Source of the DNA: CAWATZ01 sp963784995
Lineage (GTDB): Bacteria > Planctomycetota > Planctomycetia > Gemmatales > Gemmataceae
Direction of reading: 5' to 3'
Length of the DNA: 64,000 nucleotides
Assembly: GCA_963784995.1 (NCBI GenBank)
Contig: CAWATZ010000003.1
Span: 868,001-932,000 of the forward strand
Each line of letters begins with the position of its first letter. Within the stretch, counting starts at the first letter, position 1. The notes under the pieces are model-generated. The model was given only the letters and a program-made list of their open reading frames with translations, ran no database searches and was not told the origin of the DNA. The position numbers and the translations under genes are program-made. This document shows, piece after piece, positions 10,053-19,961 of this stretch.

Positions 10053-11375
10053 TCAGACAATGCCCGGACAGATTCGCCGCTTGACGTGGTTGCGATAGTG
10101 GACGTTCACGCCCACGATGAATGCCCGCATCCAGGCCCCAAGCCCGGCCCGGTTGCGGCTGACCCGATGCCAGATGCTGCTCCAGGAGAACAGCCGTTCG
10201 TACAGCGCCCAGTAGCTGGCCTGCAGCTCGGCTGGCTCCAGCCGGCTCGGCCGGAAGACGACCTGGCCGCCACTGTAGCGGCCCAGTTCCGGCGAGACAA
10301 TCCTCCCGTCGGCCAGCAGGCGGTCGTACAGCGGCGTTCCCGGGATCGGCGTCAGGATGTGAATGCGCGGCACCGAAATGCGGTTCTCCATCAGGAAATC
10401 GTAGGTCTGCTGAAACACCGTCCGGTCGTCCTGGTCCAGTCCCACGATCATTTCGGTGGAGACGTCGATGCCGTGAGCGCGAATGGTCGCCACGGCCTCG
10501 GCGTAGCGCTCCGGCCGGTTCCAGGCCTTGTCGATCGTTTCCAGGCTGTCCGGGTTGGTCGATTCGATGCCGAAGGAGAGCAGGCAGCAGCCGCTTTGCC
10601 GGGCCAGTTTCAGCATGTCCGGCCGGCTGGCGACGTGCAGACTGCACTGGCTCATCCAGACAATCTTTTCCGGGATCAGGGCCTGCCACAGCTCCCGGCA
10701 ATAATCCCAGTCCACCCCGATGTTGTCGTCGATGAAGGCGACGTACCGGCTGCCGCGCACGCGCTTGGCCTCGCGCACGTCCCGCAGCACCTGACCGACG
10801 GGGCGCTTGCGATAGCCCTGGTGGAAGAACGCGGTCACCGAACAGAAGGTGCAGGTAAACGGACAGCCGCGGGTTGCCTGGACCGGCGACCACCAGCCAA
10901 ACGTGCGCGAGGTCATCCGGTCGTAGCGCGGCAAGGGCAGGTCCTTGATGTCCGGCGGTTGCTGCATGCGATAGATGGGCTGGAGTCGGCCGGCCTGGGC
11001 GTCGCGAATCACCTGGGGCCAGAGTTCCTCCGCCTCGCCGATCACCACGCAGTCGGCGTGGGCCAACGTCCAGGCCGGATTGACCAGGCTGGCGGCGATG
11101 CCGCCGATCACGACTTTCCGCCCTCGCTTCCGGAAGCTGTCGGCGATCTGCCACGCCCGCACCAGGCCGGACCCCATCCCGGTCAGGCCAACCAGGTCCC
11201 AGGGCTCGTGAAATGGTATCTTCTCAACGGTTTCGTTGACCAGGCGGAGCTGCACGTCGGGCGGCGTGACCGCGGCCAGCATGGGGAGGGTGAGCCCGGG
11301 CAAATGGATGCGCTGTTGCTTGATGGGCCGCCCGGAAGTATCCAGCGCCGTTGGAGCGATCAGGACGATGCGCAT
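10053..11375 (-). CDS. B12-binding radical SAM protein, first gene of the lipid-like operon
   Basis: 440 residues from the ATG at 11375 (MRIVLIAPTALDT). This start matches the ends of related proteins better than the longer frame reaching 11636. A cobalamin-binding domain (VGLTGMGSGLVRAWQIAD, VVIGGIAASLVNPAW, CVVIGEAEELWP) is followed by the cluster motif in ATRGCPFTCTFCSV and by AFIDDNIGVDWDY and SFGIESTNPDSLE. It carries no frame break. It has the same two-domain layout as 8529-9999 and 4400-5989 but is clearly divergent from both. The promoter for all five genes should lie in 11376-11628, a divergent intergenic region in which I see no strong consensus. Confidence 0.9.
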   Translation of the reverse strand: MRIVLIAPTALDTSGRPIKQQRIHLPGLTLPMLAAVTPPDVQLRLVNETVEKIPFHEPWDLVGLTGMGSGLVRAWQIADSFRKRGRKVVIGGIAASLVNPAWTLAHADCVVIGEAEELWPQVIRDAQAGRLQPIYRMQQPPDIKDLPLPRYDRMTSRTFGWWSPVQATRGCPFTCTFCSVTAFFHQGYRKRPVGQVLRDVREAKRVRGSRYVAFIDDNIGVDWDYCRELWQALIPEKIVWMSQCSLHVASRPDMLKLARQSGCCLLSFGIESTNPDSLETIDKAWNRPERYAEAVATIRAHGIDVSTEMIVGLDQDDRTVFQQTYDFLMENRISVPRIHILTPIPGTPLYDRLLADGRIVSPELGRYSGGQVVFRPSRLEPAELQASYWALYERLFSWSSIWHRVSRNRAGLGAWMRAFIVGVNVHYRNHVKRRICPGIV

Positions 11376-11628
11376 GGGCTTTGATCCGTCGGGATTTGGG
11401 AAAGACCGCAACAGATGGCGGCCCTTCCCCCGCTGATTGTAGCGAGAGCACTTTTTCCAGCAAGGGGGGCAGCACGATTGAGGACACAATTCCTTGCAAT
11501 CTCTCCAGGAAGGGGATAACCTCAAGCGCTGGACAACCCTTGCGGACGTGGCAGTTACGTTGTGACTGTCAACTTTGTTCGCCGACGGGTGATCTTCTCG
11601 TTTCATGGCGTCAAGCGAGGTATCAACT

Positions 11629-12057
11629 ATGAGCAATCAGCCAACTGATCGTCAAGGGCTGGACGCTGCATTTCAGGCGGAGGAAGCCCGAAAGACCCGC
11701 TTGATCCTTGAAGGTCGATTGCTGAATGCCCAGCAGCAATTTGACGGAGCCGCCCGCCGCTTTGCCGAGGCGGCGGAGATCGAGGATCGGCTGGCCGACA
11801 CCTGCGCCCAGCTGGGAAAGAAGGACAACAGCTGGAAGCATCGCTTCAGCTCGGCCAGCCTCTGGGCCCTGGCAGGCAATTTCCATCAGGCCATTTGCAT
11901 GGGCGAAAAACTGCTTGCAGAACCAGACCTGTTTCCCCCTTTGCGCAAGCAGATTCAGGAGTACACCCAGGCGCTCCAGCAGAGGCGGATTCAGTGGGCT
12001 GCCGGTCTAGAACTGGCCGCGAACGCGACCGAAACGGGTTCTCCCGGACCGGCGTGA
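11629..12057 (+). CDS. Small TPR-like helical protein, unknown
   Basis: 142 residues from the ATG at 11629 (GAGGT upstream), chosen over 11605. The sequence is helical and Ala/Gln/Glu-rich (LNAQQQFDGAARRFAEAAEI, LWALAGNFHQAICMGEKLL), which looks like two or three TPR-type helical hairpins. No signal peptide, no catalytic motif. It is divergent from the radical SAM operon and followed 57 bases later by the 12115 gene. Function unknown. Confidence 0.75.
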   Translation: MSNQPTDRQGLDAAFQAEEARKTRLILEGRLLNAQQQFDGAARRFAEAAEIEDRLADTCAQLGKKDNSWKHRFSSASLWALAGNFHQAICMGEKLLAEPDLFPPLRKQIQEYTQALQQRRIQWAAGLELAANATETGSPGPA

Positions 12058-12114
12058 TTCCCAAGGAGCCGCCGCGTGTCCGCAATGTGATGCGAGTAGT
12101 GGAGTTGGGATGCC

Positions 12115-12774
12115 GTGACCGAGCAAGATTGGCTGCACTGCGCGGATCTCCTGCCGATGCTGTGGTTCCTGGAGGGCAAAGCAACGGACCGCAAGTTACG
12201 GCTATTCGGGTGTGCCTGTTGTCGCCGTATCTGGCACGAGTTACTCAACTGCGTTGCAACCCACACCAAGCCCGAACAGAATTACCGCGCCGTCGAGACC
12301 GCGGAACGCTATGCCGATGGAAAAGCAACCCCAGAAGAACTGACGAGCTGCCTGGTTGATCCGCCCTGCGGCTACGCCGCGCCAGCCGCTTTCTTCGGGA
12401 CAGCAGGAAGCCCGCTCGATCTAATCGACGTAGTGAACTCTGCTGCCGATGCTGTGGCAGCCGATGACCAGAAACTGTATCGGATCGAAGAGCAGGCACA
12501 GGTGACTTTGCTCCGCGACATCATCCACAATCCGTTCCGTGCCATCTCGGCCGACCCCATCTGGCTTACACCGACCGTACTCGCCCTGGCACAGGCCGCG
12601 TACGAACACCGCAAGCTACCTGGCGGCACCCTCGATCCCAACCGGCTCGCTGTGCTGGCCGACGCCTTGGAAGAGGTTGGCTGCACCGATGCCAGCCTTC
12701 TGGGTCACCTGCGGAGCGCTGGCCCTCACGTGCGTGGCTGCTTTGTGTTGGACCTTCTTTTGGAAAAGGCGTAA
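12115..12774 (+). CDS. Gemmataceae 'CACCRRIWH' protein, copy 1
   Basis: A 219-residue protein starting at GTG 12115 with a weak GGAG site. It begins MTEQDWLHCADLLPMLWFLE, then KLRLFGCACCRRIWHEL, a motif I associate with an expanded hypothetical family of Gemmata relatives. It ends with LPGGTLDPNRLAVLADALEE and GPHVRGCFVLDLLL. The Cys pairs could bind metal but this is untested. It is followed after 3 bases by a paralog (12778-13517), so the two are probably co-transcribed. Function unknown. Confidence 0.8.
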   Translation: MTEQDWLHCADLLPMLWFLEGKATDRKLRLFGCACCRRIWHELLNCVATHTKPEQNYRAVETAERYADGKATPEELTSCLVDPPCGYAAPAAFFGTAGSPLDLIDVVNSAADAVAADDQKLYRIEEQAQVTLLRDIIHNPFRAISADPIWLTPTVLALAQAAYEHRKLPGGTLDPNRLAVLADALEEVGCTDASLLGHLRSAGPHVRGCFVLDLLLEKA

Positions 12775-12777
12775 CCC

Positions 12778-13517
12778 ATGACCGAAGCCGAGTGGAACCG
12801 CTGCTCCGCTCCGCTGAAGATGCTGGAGTTCCTAGGCGGTCACCCGAGCGAGAGGAAGCTGCGGCTGTTCAGCTGTGCTTGCTGCCGTCGCATATGGCAC
12901 CTGCTGTCTGATGAACGGAGTCAGGCGGCGGTGCGGGTCGCCGAATTGTACGCCGATGGGAGCGTTGACGGCGCGCAGTTGAGCGCAGTGGCGACGGGCG
13001 CGAGGGCCAGCGTGCTGGCCGCAGGCCTCTACGATCACCCAGCCTCTGCGGCACACAGGGCCGCCTACGATCCCAAAGAGTACCCTCCCCCTTACCCGGA
13101 CGCTCCTTCCATGAACGCGTTCGCTGCTGCGGAGGACGCCGCCCAAGCGGCTGCTTGTGCTGACGAGGTGTGGAGGGTGGGAAAGAACCGAAAGCGCGCA
13201 AGGTGTCTTTCAACAAAGCGAAACGGGAAGAGCGTGCCGCACAGAGCCTGCTGCTCCGCGACCTCCTGGGTAACCCCTTCCACCCCGTGACCCTGAACCC
13301 CGCCTGGCGAACGCCTGCCGTGTTGGCCCTCGCCCGGGCCGCCTACGACTGGCGCAGCCTGCCCGGGGGCATGCTCGAGGCCTCCCGCTTGGCGGTACTC
13401 TCCGATGCCCTCGAAGACACTGGCTGCCCCGACGCCGAACTTCTGGCCCACCTGCGTTCCCCCGGCCCCCATGTCCGGGGGTGCTTCGCGGTGGACGTGA
13501 TTTTGGGCAACAAGTGA
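12778..13517 (+). CDS. Gemmataceae 'CACCRRIWH' protein, copy 2 (frame break)
   Basis: Tandem paralog of the preceding gene. It starts MTEAEWNRCSAPLKMLEFLG, contains KLRLFSCACCRRIWHLL, and ends LRSPGPHVRGCFAVDVILGN. The first frame degenerates after ADEVWR at about 13170. The second frame takes over at EGGKEPKARKVSFNKAKREE and carries the family C-terminus (LLRDLLGNPFHPVTLNPAW). A one-base change in the GTGTGGAGGGTGGG tract would restore one 246-residue protein. The N-terminal halves of the two copies are clearly related but well diverged, so the duplication is not recent. Confidence 0.75.
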
Positions 13518-13619
13518 TCAGCCTCAAACACAAAGAGCCTCCCGGCTCGCTGTGCCATCTCTCCCACCCGTGGTCAGCGCGAACCGAAAGGCTCGAAAAC
13601 GCTTCTGTGCGGGGTGAGG

Positions 13620-15452
13620 TTACAGCAACCCCAGCCCCACCAGTAGCAGGTCGATCAGCTTGATCCCCACGAACGGCACGATCACCCCGCCCAGACCCCA
13701 GATCAGCAGGTTGCGCCGCAACAGCGCATCCGCTCCCACGGGCCGGTAGCTGACTCCCTTCAGCGCAATCGGGATCAGGCAGGGGATGATGAGCGCGTTG
13801 AAGATCACCGCTGACAGGATGGCCGACGTCGCCGAGTGCAGCTTCATCACGTCCAGCACTCCGAGCCACGGCAAGGTCGATGCGAACAACGCCGGCACAA
13901 TTGCAAAGTATTTTGCAAGGTCATTCGAGATAGAAAATGTCGTTAAAGCCCCCCGCGTCATGAGCAGCTGCTTGCCGATCTCGACGACCTCGATCAGCTT
14001 GGTCGGGTCGCTGTCGAGATCGACCATGTTGCCGGCCTCCTTGGCGGCCTGGGTGCCGCTGTTCATGGCCACGCCCACGTCGGCCTGGGCCAGGGCGGGG
14101 GCGTCGTTGGTGCCGTCGCCCATCATCGCCACCAGCCGGCCGCCGTGCTGCTCCTTGCGGATGTAGGCCAGCTTCGCTTCCGGCGTCGCCTCCGCGATGT
14201 AGTCGTCCACGCCCGCCTGGCCGGCGATCTGCTTCGCCGTCAGCGGATTGTCGCCGGTCACCATCACCGTCCGCACGCCCATTCGGCGCAGGCGCTCGAA
14301 GCGCTCGCGGATGCCCGGCTTGAGGATGTCCTCCAGCACCACGATGCCGACCAGGCGGTTACCCTCGGCCACCAGCAGCGGCGTTGCGCCCATCCTGGCG
14401 ACGGCATCGACCCGCTCCTGCGTGTGCGGCAGCGGGGTGCCGCCCTGCTGTTTGATGTACCGCTGCACCGCGTCGGACGCTCCCTTGCGGATGATCCGGC
14501 CGTCGGGCAGGTCGATGCCGCTCATGCGCGTCTGGGCGGTGAACTCCACGAAGCGGGCCCCGGGCGGCGGGTCAGCCTGGAAGGGGTTGACCCCGGGCAT
14601 CTTGCGGAACAGCTCGACTATGCTCTTGCCTTCCGGCGTCTGGTCGGCGGCGGAGGCCAGGGCGGCCAGGTAGCCGACCTCGGCGGCGGCGTAGTCGCCC
14701 AGCGGCAAAAACTGCGTCGCCCGGCGGTTGCCGATGGTGATGGTGCCGGTCTTGTCCAGCAGCAGCGTATCGACGTCGCCGGCCACCTCCACTGCCTTGC
14801 CGCTCTTGGCAATCAGGTTGGCGCGCAGGGCGCGGTCCATGCCGGCAATGCCGATCGCCGCCAGCAGCGCACCGATGGTCGTCGGGATCAGGCAGACCAG
14901 CAGGGCCACCAGCGTCGGAATGTCGGTTCCCAGGCCGGGCTTGCCGACGTAGTTCTCGGCGTAGCGGGCAAAGGGCCAGAGCGTGGCGGTGACGATCAGG
15001 AAGATCAGCGTGAAGGCCGACAGCACCAGCGACAGGGCGATCTCGTTGGGCGTCCGCTGGCGGGAAGCTCCCTCGACCAGGGCGATCATCCGATCCAGGA
15101 ACGACTTGCCCGCGCCTGCGGTGATCTTGACGACGATGCGGTCGGACAGCACCCGCGTGCCGCCGGTGACGCCGGAGTGGTCGCCGCCGGCCTCGCGGAC
15201 CACGGGGGCCGACTCGCCGGTGATCGCCGACTCGTCCACGGAGGCGACGCCCTGGATGATCTCGCCGTCGCCGGGGATCAGCTGACCGGCCACGACCACC
15301 ACCTTGTCCCCTTCGCGCAGGGCGGTCGAGCTGGTCAGCTCCTCGACGCCGTCCGGACGGATGCGCACGGCCGGCGTCTCCTGGCGCGTCTTGCGCAGGG
15401 CCTCGGCCTGGGCCTTGCCGCGGGCCTCGGCCAGCGACTCGGCGAAGTTCGC
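13620..15452 (-). repeat. 1,833-bp kdpB direct repeat, copy 1
   Basis: Similarity to 21525-23357 begins at the stop codon and ends abruptly at 15452, within GAAGTTCGC. There copy 1 switches to TCCCCACGG while copy 2 continues GAAGATCACC. Same orientation as copy 2, same length. Confidence 0.85.
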
Positions 15453-15491
15453 TCCCCACGGATCATTGCTCTCGTTTGGCGAGTTTACCAC
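13620..15491 (-). pseudogene. kdpB: 5'-truncated second copy of kdpB
   Basis: The frame opens at a GTG (15491), reads 14 unrelated codons, then joins KdpB at NFAESLAEARGK and runs to the normal C-terminus. Compared with the full copy at 21525-23690 it lacks the first 112 residues: the cytoplasmic N-terminus and the first two membrane helices. TGES, DKTGT, TGDNPLTA and GDGTNDAP are all intact. The two copies differ at scattered positions (for example VQRYIKQ versus VHRYVKQ), a few percent by eye, so this is not an identical assembly duplicate. Without the first helices it is unlikely to work as a pump subunit. Confidence 0.85.
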
Positions 15492-15569
15492 TTTTTTCTT
15501 TTTTTCTCTTGACGGAAGGGAAGTTGTTCGGGAAGATCTGAACAGGGATACATGGAACGAGTTCAGTAA
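15453..15569. other. Island edge, AT-rich, no gene
   Basis: 117 bases between the kdpB breakpoint and the left end of the insertion sequence. It contains a T/C-rich run around 15491-15510 and no convincing reading frame. It probably continues into 17098 onward, where the insertion sequence split a promoter or leader. Confidence 0.5.
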
Positions 15570-17097
15570 TTCTACTGTGCGAGTTTATCCTAGCCGTTGG
15601 GCGTCGTTTTGGCTAGAGTTTCCTTCAGGTTTTTCTGAAGGAGTGTTGGCATGTCCACGATTCTGGAGCATCCCACAGCCCAAGCCTTGCTTGAGCAGAC
15701 CGACGTCGCCCCCGAGACCGTGAACTCTTGTTCCCGGCGCCTCACGACCTTTATTCAACGCTACCTCCCCTGCTTCTACCGCAAGGAGCAGCGTTGCCAT
15801 GCCGACACCATCCTGCGCGGCAAACTCACCGGCCTGCAACGCAAAACCACCGAACCGATTGCCACTCAGGCACACGAAAAACGCCGGCCCCTGCAACTCT
15901 TTGTCGGCGCCGGACTGTGGAGTGACGACGCTGTCACCGCCGAGTTGCGCCGCCACGTCCACACGGAGATTGCTGACCCCCAGGGCGTCCTGATCCTGGA
16001 TCCCTCCGGCGTGGCCAAGAAAGGTACCCAGTCCTGCGGCGTGCAAAGGCAGTGGTGCGGTAACCTCGGCAAGGTCGAGAACTGCCAGGTCGGCGTTTTC
16101 CTCGGCTATGCTGCCCCTCGGGGCAAGGCTCTCCTGGCGGCTCGCCTGTTCTTGCCCCAGGAGCGGGCTGCCGACCAGGAACACCGCACCAAGACCTATG
16201 TTCCCAAGGAGGTCACTTACCAGGAGAAATGGCGGATCGGCCTGGACTTGGTGCGTGGACCGGGACGCGAGTTGCCCCACGCCTGGATCGTCGGCGACGA
16301 TGAGTTTGGCCGGGCCAGCGAGTTGCGGGCCTGGTTGCGTTTCGACCACGAACGCTACGCCCTGGATGTGCCCTGCAACACCCAGGTCCGGGACCTGAGC
16401 AGACGGCGACCTGCCAGCCGACCGGGTGGCGCCGAGCGGTTGCCCGAGTGGGAGAGTGTGGCGGCCTGGGCCGCCCGGCAACCCAAGAAGCGTAGGCGTT
16501 ACTTCACGATCCGGGACGGGGAAAAGGGGCCGCTGCGTGTCAAGGCAGTGCAGCAGTGGGTGCAGACCAGGGACGAGGATGGCTGCCCCGGAACCCGGGA
16601 ACGGTTGGTGGTGATCCAAAGCGTGGAGAAGAACCCAAGAACCTGGTATGTCTTGAGCAACGCACCCAAGGAGATCCCGTTGGTGGCCATCGTGGGAGCA
16701 CGCGGGGAGCGGCACCGGATCGAGCAATTGTTCCAGGAGGGCAAACAAGAGGTGGGCTTGGGGCACTACGAAGTGCGCAGTTGGACCGGGTGGCACCATC
16801 ACATGACCCTGACGTTGCTGGCGTTGTGGTTTCTGCAACTGGAGCGACTCCAGGTTGGGAAAAAAAAATCCGGGTCTGACGGTGGCGTTGATTCGGCAGA
16901 TCTTCACGATGTTGCTCCAGCGGCCACGGCCGAGTGCGCGTGACATCGCCGAGACAGTGAGCAAGGTGCTGCGGCGCACGGAGGAAGCGCGGATCTATCA
17001 TTGGCATCAGAAAACAGGAAGGTTCCCGCCGCCGCGTCCTAAGCTGGGGTTCGCCCCGAAACATCCGTACCCACGGAAATGAAATCGCACAGTAGAA
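15570..17097 (+). mobile_element. IS701-like insertion sequence with 4-bp target duplication
   Basis: The ends carry a 13-bp perfect inverted repeat, TTCTACTGTGCGA, at 15570-15582 and as its complement at 17085-17097. GTAA flanks both sides (15566-15569 and 17098-17101), a 4-bp target duplication as known for the IS701 family. Length is 1,528 bp with one transposase gene. Confidence 0.88.
15651..17082 (+). CDS. IS701-family DDE transposase (frame shift at A9)
   Basis: The main frame starts at 15651. It contains the family signature LILDPSGVAKKGTQSCGVQR, then WCGNLGKVENCQVGVFLGYA, the second acidic residue in WIVGDDEFGRASEL, and the Glu in HRIEQLFQEGKQEVGLGHYE. The expected C-terminus (PGLTVALIRQIFTMLLQRPR...YHWHQK) lies in the +1 frame, entered at a run of nine A residues (16860-16868). 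Removing one A gives a single protein of about 476 residues. Either the A9 run is a slippage site making two products, or it is a homopolymer read error. The element seems complete at both ends. Confidence 0.85.
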
Positions 17098-17148
17098 GTA
17101 ATCAAACCCAACCAACGTGGCCAGTTTGTCGCCAGATGGGGGTCGCTC

Positions 17149-18180
17149 ATGGACTGGACGGAATTGCCCAACCTCAACAACCACGAACTTGCCAAGATGG
17201 ATCCCCTCGTCCTCGACCTCATAGTCGCAAGGGGCATTCCGAGTCTGGCGCACATCGACATCGATTTCTACCGTCGCATCGTAGACGAATGGACGGATGG
17301 CTTCCGTTGTCGCCTGCCGGTGTATGAGCGGCAGTTTCATCGAAGTCCCCAGGATTGGGAGAATGACATTGACTTTTTCCGGCTTGGGCTGCTGTGCCAA
17401 AACTTGTACGTCGAGCACGGGGTTCGCTATCGTGAAGATCAACGAGACGCCAAGCGCATCAAATACACCGATCCGAATGATCTGTTTCTGACCGGCGTCC
17501 TTGATACTCGCCAAGGAACGTGCGGCAACATGAGCACGCTGTATGCGGCGATGTGCTGGCGACTGGGGTGGCCAGTCGGTCTGGCGCTGGCCTGGCATCA
17601 TTGTTTTTGCCGCTACGACGACGGCAAGAAGCAGTTCAACATTGAAGTTACCACTACAGAGCTAAAGGGCTTCCACTCTCCGCCGGACAGTTACTACATC
17701 AAGAGGCACAGTATCTTTCCTGGCCACATCAGATCCGGCTCGGACCTGACCCCTCTGAAACCGAGAGAAATGGTGGGACGTTTCTTCGAGTTGCGCGGTC
17801 GGCATTGGTACGACATGGAAGAAGCTGAACCAGCACTGAGGGATTTCAAGCTGGGGCTTCAACTGTTCCCCCAAAGCCGGCTGATACGCTTCATGATCGA
17901 CCAGACAAACCTGATGGAGTTGCTGCATGGCTCGACATCAGCCCGAGTGCGGCAAGGCCCGCCTCCACTCATCGACGAGGAGGTCCTGCTTTCTTTCGAG
18001 TCGTTCCTGTTTCCTCTCGTCCAGGAAAGCTCCGTTGCGGAAACAAGCGTGCATCACCAAGAAGGCCCGGCTTTACCAGACTTTCAAGCTCTCAATTTGT
18101 TGCGCCTTCCAAAGCAAGTTGAAGCAGCAACCAAGGATCATCTCCTGATGTCATGGCTGTACGGGAGGAAGCACCGATGA
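17149..18180 (+). CDS. Transglutaminase-like cysteine peptidase-fold protein
   Basis: A 343-residue soluble protein with no signal peptide. The transglutaminase-like core is visible: Cys125 in LDTRQGTCGNMSTLYAAMCW, His150/151 in LALAWHHCFCRY, and an Asn/Glu pair in GKKQFNIEVT. This is the Cys-His-acid order of this superfamily. The C-terminal third has a TPR-like helical stretch (EEAEPALRDFKLGLQLFPQS). Its stop overlaps the start of the Rhs-type toxin gene as ATGA, so the two are likely translated together. It may process or modify the toxin or its target; this is inference. The insertion sequence sits only 51 bases upstream and has probably replaced the native promoter. Confidence 0.75.
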   Translation: MDWTELPNLNNHELAKMDPLVLDLIVARGIPSLAHIDIDFYRRIVDEWTDGFRCRLPVYERQFHRSPQDWENDIDFFRLGLLCQNLYVEHGVRYREDQRDAKRIKYTDPNDLFLTGVLDTRQGTCGNMSTLYAAMCWRLGWPVGLALAWHHCFCRYDDGKKQFNIEVTTTELKGFHSPPDSYYIKRHSIFPGHIRSGSDLTPLKPREMVGRFFELRGRHWYDMEEAEPALRDFKLGLQLFPQSRLIRFMIDQTNLMELLHGSTSARVRQGPPPLIDEEVLLSFESFLFPLVQESSVAETSVHHQEGPALPDFQALNLLRLPKQVEAATKDHLLMSWLYGRKHR

Positions 18181-19877
18181 AGAAGCTGATGGAACGCGCT
18201 GGCATTGACGCTGCTTTGAGTTGCTTCCAATGCTTGGAGGCATGCGGGTTCGAGGGTGGAGACACGAACCTGTATCGGTTCGTGGACAATGCTCCCACGG
18301 ATGGCAGAGATCCAACGGGCTTGTCGGAGGAAAGCTACGCGCTGAACTGGCATCACATGCTTCCTCGCGAATATTTCGATGCCACGAAATATCCAGCAGC
18401 CCGGGTGATTCTACGCGAATTGGAGCTTCCCGAAAGCTTCAACGTACATGAGGCCAGGTGGGGGTATGTCGTGCATGAGGTCAACCATCAAGGCGGCATT
18501 CACGCGGCAGATTGGAATCAAGATTGGAAAGATTGGATCAAGGACCAAATACGTGGAATCAAGGAGGGAAGGCGAGATCCTGTCACGGAGTACGAACTGC
18601 TGGATGAGATGCACAGGATGAGGAACAGCCCAAAGTACGCGCCGTTCTTCGATCAACAGAAATATCCACATCAGCTGAATCCACAGCAGTTAAGGGAGCA
18701 GGGATACACCACGTACCAGGAGTGGGCAAAAAATCACCCTGGAACTCCTCAGGAGGCATACGACGGCGCATATGCGAAGGCGAAACAGGATTGGCAAGAA
18801 ATCCGCGAGAGGGGGAAAAGCGGAGGATTTAAATTTGGCGATTTGACGGACGAGAGAATCGACGAACTTGCGAAGCAGGAAGCTGAAAAAGCGCAGAAGA
18901 ATTTCATCTCGAAACAAGAGCAGAAACGAGCTAAGGCCCAAGCGACTCGTGCGAGGAGCAAACAATTAGCACAAGGGCAACCCGAGCAAGGTCCTCTCTT
19001 TGACAATAAAGCGAAGAACAGGAAGATTGCTGACAACGCAATGAAGGCGACGGCCATCTTGGCCATTCTGAAGGGTACTCAAACCTTGTCAGGAGTTGCT
19101 TTTGGAGACATGAACAATGATCGGTACGCTGCCCAGTTGCAAGAGGTCGTTGATGCCTATCATCGGGCGAGAAACCAGACTGACCAACTACAGCGTCGAG
19201 CAGACTTGATCGCTCTGAACGAGAAACTGCATGCTTTGCTGTTGGCTGCTGGCAACGAGCAAATGGCCAATGATCTATCAAGGCATGGTATAAACATGAA
19301 GATCCTCGGCATGGATCTTCCGGACTTATCGAACGTTTCAAGCACTGGCGTGCAGCCTGTTCCCCAAGTTAAGTTCGAGATTGAAGACAATCCGAAATAC
19401 CGCCGCAGAGCCGTAGAATTGCAGAAGGCTCAACTCACCTACGGTGCGAGTACGCAACTTACTGCAATAGGCGATTGGACGGGTGGAGGTTGGCTGTATC
19501 CCACTTACGGAACCTTGATGGCAAACATCGGAGGTGGCGAGATCAAGCTTTACTTGACTGGGGCACTTCTTCCAGCAGGGCAATATACTGTCCGAGTCCG
19601 AGTTGATGCCTCGATTCTTATCAGGTCCGCAACAGGTGATGCCAGTGCTTTGGTCCGGGACTCGGCGGGAGAACAACGCTTCTACGTCTGGGGGGATACA
19701 AAAACTGGGGACGTTCGCGAGGAAAAAGACCTGACAATCAATGTTACGCATGCAGGAGGCGTGTCGAAGTCATTGGTCCTTACATTCACCCCGCAAGCTT
19801 CAACGTTTACAAAAAATGGAAGAGTCTCGGTCGTTGAAAATGTGAGAGTGCTGTCGATTGAGGGGCCCAAACAATAG
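18177..19877 (+). CDS. Orphan Rhs-tip protein with HNH/DUF2380-like nuclease toxin domain
   Basis: 566 residues from the coupled ATG at 18177. Residues about 22-50 (GFEGGDTNLYRFVDNAPTDG, RDPTGLS) are the end of an Rhs core, the point where polymorphic toxin tips are joined. The rest of the core is missing. Directly after comes NWHHMLPREYFDATKYP and then VHEVNHQGGIHAADWNQDWK, which fits the HH-x-LP...H...H...W pattern of DUF2380-like HNH/endonuclease-VII toxins. A charged helical region (about 220-330) and a beta-rich C-terminus follow, so the nuclease is internal. Base composition is clearly lower in GC than the flanks. I infer a DNA- or RNA-cutting toxin with the two following genes as immunity. 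Confidence 0.72.
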   Translation: MKKLMERAGIDAALSCFQCLEACGFEGGDTNLYRFVDNAPTDGRDPTGLSEESYALNWHHMLPREYFDATKYPAARVILRELELPESFNVHEARWGYVVHEVNHQGGIHAADWNQDWKDWIKDQIRGIKEGRRDPVTEYELLDEMHRMRNSPKYAPFFDQQKYPHQLNPQQLREQGYTTYQEWAKNHPGTPQEAYDGAYAKAKQDWQEIRERGKSGGFKFGDLTDERIDELAKQEAEKAQKNFISKQEQKRAKAQATRARSKQLAQGQPEQGPLFDNKAKNRKIADNAMKATAILAILKGTQTLSGVAFGDMNNDRYAAQLQEVVDAYHRARNQTDQLQRRADLIALNEKLHALLLAAGNEQMANDLSRHGINMKILGMDLPDLSNVSSTGVQPVPQVKFEIEDNPKYRRRAVELQKAQLTYGASTQLTAIGDWTGGGWLYPTYGTLMANIGGGEIKLYLTGALLPAGQYTVRVRVDASILIRSATGDASALVRDSAGEQRFYVWGDTKTGDVREEKDLTINVTHAGGVSKSLVLTFTPQASTFTKNGRVSVVENVRVLSIEGPKQ

Positions 19878-19961
19878 CACTGCGCATCCTCAACCGTGCC
19901 TGAGCAACAGTTGATTGCATTGATCAAAGACCCAGATGAGTTGCTTGTGCAGGAGCAGACT

